Source of the DNA: Tetrahymena thermophila SB210
Lineage: Eukaryota > Ciliophora > Oligohymenophorea > Hymenostomatida > Tetrahymenidae
NCBI RefSeq assembly: GCF_000189635.1
Contig: NW_002476523.1
Location: 124,001-188,000 of the forward strand
DNA length: 64,000 nucleotides
Reading direction: 5' to 3'
This document shows positions 62,201 through 64,000 of the stretch, in pieces. The notes under the pieces were generated by a model. The model did not search any database. It was given only the letters and a program-made list of their open reading frames with translations, and was not told the DNA's origin. How positions within the stretch are numbered: position 1 is the stretch's first letter; each line of letters opens with the position of its first letter. The position numbers and the translations under genes are program-made.

Positions 62201-64000
62201 TTTATTTGTTAGAATATCAAACATATTTCGTATTTCTAATAGCATGTAAACCTATAACTCTGTTTCTTAAAAGAATAAATATATTTTATTTTATTATATC
62301 AATAAGTGGGTAATTTGTTTTTCATCTTATAGTAGACCTTCTTGGAATTTTTTACATACTTAATAGAAAGTAACTTTTCTAAATTTTTTATAATTATTAG
62401 ATTTTCAATCAAATTTTAAATAGGCAGTAAATAAAATTTTAGAATGATTTTTGATGAGAAAATAAATGAATTAACTTTCATATATATTCAAAATAGTGAG
62501 TAATTAATATTTTAGAATGATTTTTGATGAGAAAATAAATAAATGCTGAATTAACTTTCATATTCAAAATAGCGAGTAATTAAGAATGATTTTTGATTAA
62601 AATTAAATACTAAATTTACTTTCTTATTCAAAATAGCGAGTAATTAATATTTTAGAATGAGTTTTGATGAGAAAATAATTGCTGAAATAACTTTCATATT
62701 CAAAATAGCTTGTACTTAATATTTTAGAATTATTTTTGATTAGAAAATAAATACTGAATTAACTTTCATATTCAAAATAGAGAGTAATTAAGAATGATTT
62801 TTGATGAGAAAATAAATGCTGAATTAACTTTCATATTCAAAATAGCTTGTAATTAATATTTTAGAATGATTTTTGAAAAGGAAATAAATGTTGAATTAAC
62901 TAACTTTCATATTCAAAATAGCTAGTAATTAATATTTTAGAGTGATTTTTGATAAGAAAATAAATGCTGAATTAACTAACTTTCATATACAAAATAGGAC
63001 GTAATTAATATTTTAGAATGACTTTTGATGAGAAAATAAATAAATGCTGAATTAACTTTCATATTCAAAATAGTGGGTATTATTATTTTAGAATGATATT
63101 TGATGAGAAAATAAATGTTGAATTAACTTTCACATTCAAAATAGGAAGTAATTAATATTTTAGAATGATTTTTGATGAGAAAATAAATAAATGCTGAATT
63201 AACTAACTTTCTTATTCAAAATAGATAGTAAATAAAATTTTAGAACGATTTTTTATGAGAAAATAAATAAATGCTGACTTTCATATTCAAAATAGCTTGT
63301 AATTAATATTTTAGAATGACTTACTTTTGATGATAAAATAAATGAATTAAATTTCATATTCAAAATAGTTGGTAATTAGCATTTTAGAAAGATTATTGAT
63401 GAGAAAATACATGCTGGCTGAATTAACTAACTTTCATATTCAAAATAGGGAGTAATTAATATTTTAGAATTATTTTTGATAAGAAAATAAGTACTAAATT
63501 AACTTTAATGTTTAAAATAGAGAGTAATTAACATTTAGAATTATTTTGGATGAGAAAATAAATGCTGAATTAACTTTCAAATTTACAATAGATAGTAATT
63601 AAAATTTTATAATGAATTTTGATGATAAAATTAAATTTAAATATAAAATAGTGAGTAAAATTTAATAAGAGTTAAAAATAAGAAATTAAAGAAATAAATC
63701 AACTTTTGAAAAACAGATGGTAATTAATTATTAGTAGATTATAAATAAGACAGATGGAAAATAAGTTTAATTTGAATTTACAGCGAGTAATATTTTATAA
63801 GAATAATTTTGATAGAGAATCTTATTAAAATGTATAAAATAGATAGTAATATTTTTGAAAGTTACTAATGTAGAGTAAGTATTAATTTTAATATGAAAAA
63901 AGTGAGTAAGAGTTATGAAAGTAATTGAAAAAATGTAACTAACTAACTATATTAATTCTAAACTAGATTGTAAAATATTTCACTGATTTAAAAAGAATAT
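59281..64000 (+). CDS. micro-exon gene: at least 65 internal exons of 3-15 nt, partial at right edge
   Basis: From 59281 to the window end the sequence is a chain of units of the form intron-AG, a few bases, GT-intron. I count 60 exons of exactly 3 nt, three of 6, one of 9 and one of 15, after a first exon that ends in AT (59294-59295). Introns are 50-80 nt except two (360 and 138 nt). Joined in phase 2, AT plus the G of the next exon makes ATG, and the frame then stays open for 74 residues to the window edge. It starts MKGSIYILGDIKEILDK; residues 27-43 are DEDWRMMMFYEKKDWKK; the end (residues 62-74) is rich in Tyr, Trp and Glu. The other two frames of the joined exons contain TGA (four exons are themselves TGA). 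The encoded part is hydrophilic, with no signal peptide or known domain. The splicing is inferred from sequence; no transcript was available. Confidence 0.82.
59347..60392 (+). other. micro-exon block 1: 12 exons of 3 nt
   Basis: First bases and codelets: 59347 GAA, 59405 AGG, 59460 AAG, 59519 CAT, 59572 CTA, 59648 CAT, 59724 ACT, 59800 TGG, 60163 GGA, 60238 CAT, 60314 CAA, 60390 GGA. All are preceded by AG and followed by GT. Donors are GTAA-type except GTTTAA after 59407 and GTAC/GTAT twice. From 59575 on the introns are near-identical 72-73-nt copies, apart from the 360-nt intron 59803-60162. The weakest member is AGG at 59405; dropping it would still keep the frame. Confidence 0.75.
60465..62426 (+). 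other. micro-exon block 2: 31 exons of 3-15 nt with diverged introns
   Basis: 3-nt exons start at 60465, 60518, 60575, 60702, 60771, 60828, 60885, 60942, 61004, 61124, 61265, 61396, 61461, 61544, 61599, 61665, 61863, 61936, 61996, 62058, 62124, 62184, 62243, 62307, 62367 and 62424. Longer ones are 60631-60645 (15 nt), 61059-61067 (9 nt), 61327-61332, 61728-61733 and 61790-61795 (6 nt each). Here the introns share no visible sequence with one another, yet the AG-exon-GT pattern recurs every 50-80 bases. So the pattern cannot be explained as a young tandem repeat. One intron (61464-61543) contains a TTTA microsatellite without disturbing the pattern. Confidence 0.8.
61498..61540. repeat. (TTTA)n run inside a micro-exon intron
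   Basis: About ten TTTA/TTAC-type units just before the 3' splice site of the exon at 61544. The acceptor TTAATAG is intact. Confidence 0.85.
62497..63969 (+). other. micro-exon block 3: 22 exons of 3 nt with near-identical introns
   Basis: First bases and codelets: 62497 TGA, 62573 CGA, 62637 CGA, 62709 CTT, 62781 AGA, 62846 CTT, 62922 CTA, 62998 GAC, 63074 TGG, 63145 GAA, 63225 ATA, 63296 CTT, 63369 TTG, 63449 GGA, 63521 AGA, 63592 ATA, 63652 TGA, 63717 ATG, 63784 CGA, 63843 ATA, 63903 TGA, 63967 ATT. Read in phase 2 they encode a His-Asp-Asp-Asp segment and then a Tyr/Trp/Glu-rich segment. The introns up to about 63590 are copies of the same 60-77-nt element seen in block 1; the last few are diverged. 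The array continues past the window end. Confidence 0.8.

Larger units (their letters stand above)
59575..63591 (+). repeat. family of near-identical introns of about 57-77 nt
   Basis: About 25 introns in two stretches (59575-60464 and 62427-63591) share the same body: GTAATTAATATTTTAG at the 5' end, then GATTTTTGATGAGAAAATAA, then a CTGAATTAACTTTCAT part and TTCAAAATAG at the 3' end. All three frames of the body contain TGA, so it is not coding. Small indels such as an extra AAATAAAT or TTAACTAAC account for the length range. Between these stretches the introns are unrelated in sequence. Confidence 0.85.

Noticed and set aside
59281-64000. Treating the array as a plain minisatellite or degenerate tandem repeat.
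   Set aside because: In 60465-62426 the spacer sequences are unrelated, yet AG-(3n)-GT recurs every 50-80 bases, and only one phase of the joined triplets is open.
59281-64000. Germline internal eliminated sequences (TA-bounded or pointer-bounded) instead of introns.
   Set aside because: Several boundaries end AAAAAG, AACAG or ATAAG, with no TA; all fit GT...AG. The intron lengths match other introns of the window.
1-64000. tRNA, rRNA or telomere sequences.
   Set aside because: No convincing B-box, cloverleaf, rRNA motif or GGGGTT-type repeat was seen on either strand.

Overview
The window is ciliate nuclear DNA, probably a macronuclear chromosome of a Tetrahymena-like oligohymenophorean. 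It is extremely AT-rich. TAA and TAG are read as glutamine throughout and TGA is the only stop. Genes are cut by many short GT-AG introns, mostly 50-130 nt. All gene models below were built by eye with that code; splice phases and total lengths were checked for consistency. The window holds no telomere, rRNA or convincing tRNA.

Left part (1-19.4 kb): the tail of one membrane-protein paralogue, a decayed copy and an intact copy; a long PAS-domain multi-membrane protein on the minus strand; a large coiled-coil protein on the minus strand; ribosomal protein eL42 on the minus strand. Middle (19.4-38 kb): a 3.7 kb gene-free stretch, a tandem CCCH zinc-finger protein, a small unknown gene, a cAMP-receptor-like GPCR, an unknown 519-residue protein, a long-form ERD2/KDEL-receptor relative and a probable CBP3/UQCC1-like complex III assembly factor. 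Right part (38-59 kb): an intronless protein kinase fused to a multi-pass membrane domain, two unknown coiled-coil or low-complexity proteins, an SSNA1/DIP13 homologue, an intronless single-pass coiled-coil protein, a D-amino-acid-oxidase-type flavoprotein whose domains look circularly permuted, a transposase-like remnant and a membrane-anchored kinase.

The outstanding feature is at the right edge (about 59.28-64.0 kb, running off the window). An array of at least 65 tiny exons, 60 of them exactly 3 nt and the rest 6, 9 or 15 nt, is separated by introns of 50-80 nt. Each unit reads AG-NNN-GT. Joined in one phase, the exons give a continuous 74-residue protein-like reading with no TGA, starting at an ATG that is itself split by an intron. 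The other two phases contain TGA. Every internal exon is a multiple of three and every intron is phase 2, so skipping any exon keeps the frame. Many of the introns are near copies of one another. This looks like an extreme micro-exon gene and is the candidate new system.

The genes share no obvious operon or pathway; each is an ordinary monocistronic ciliate unit separated by AT-rich spacer.
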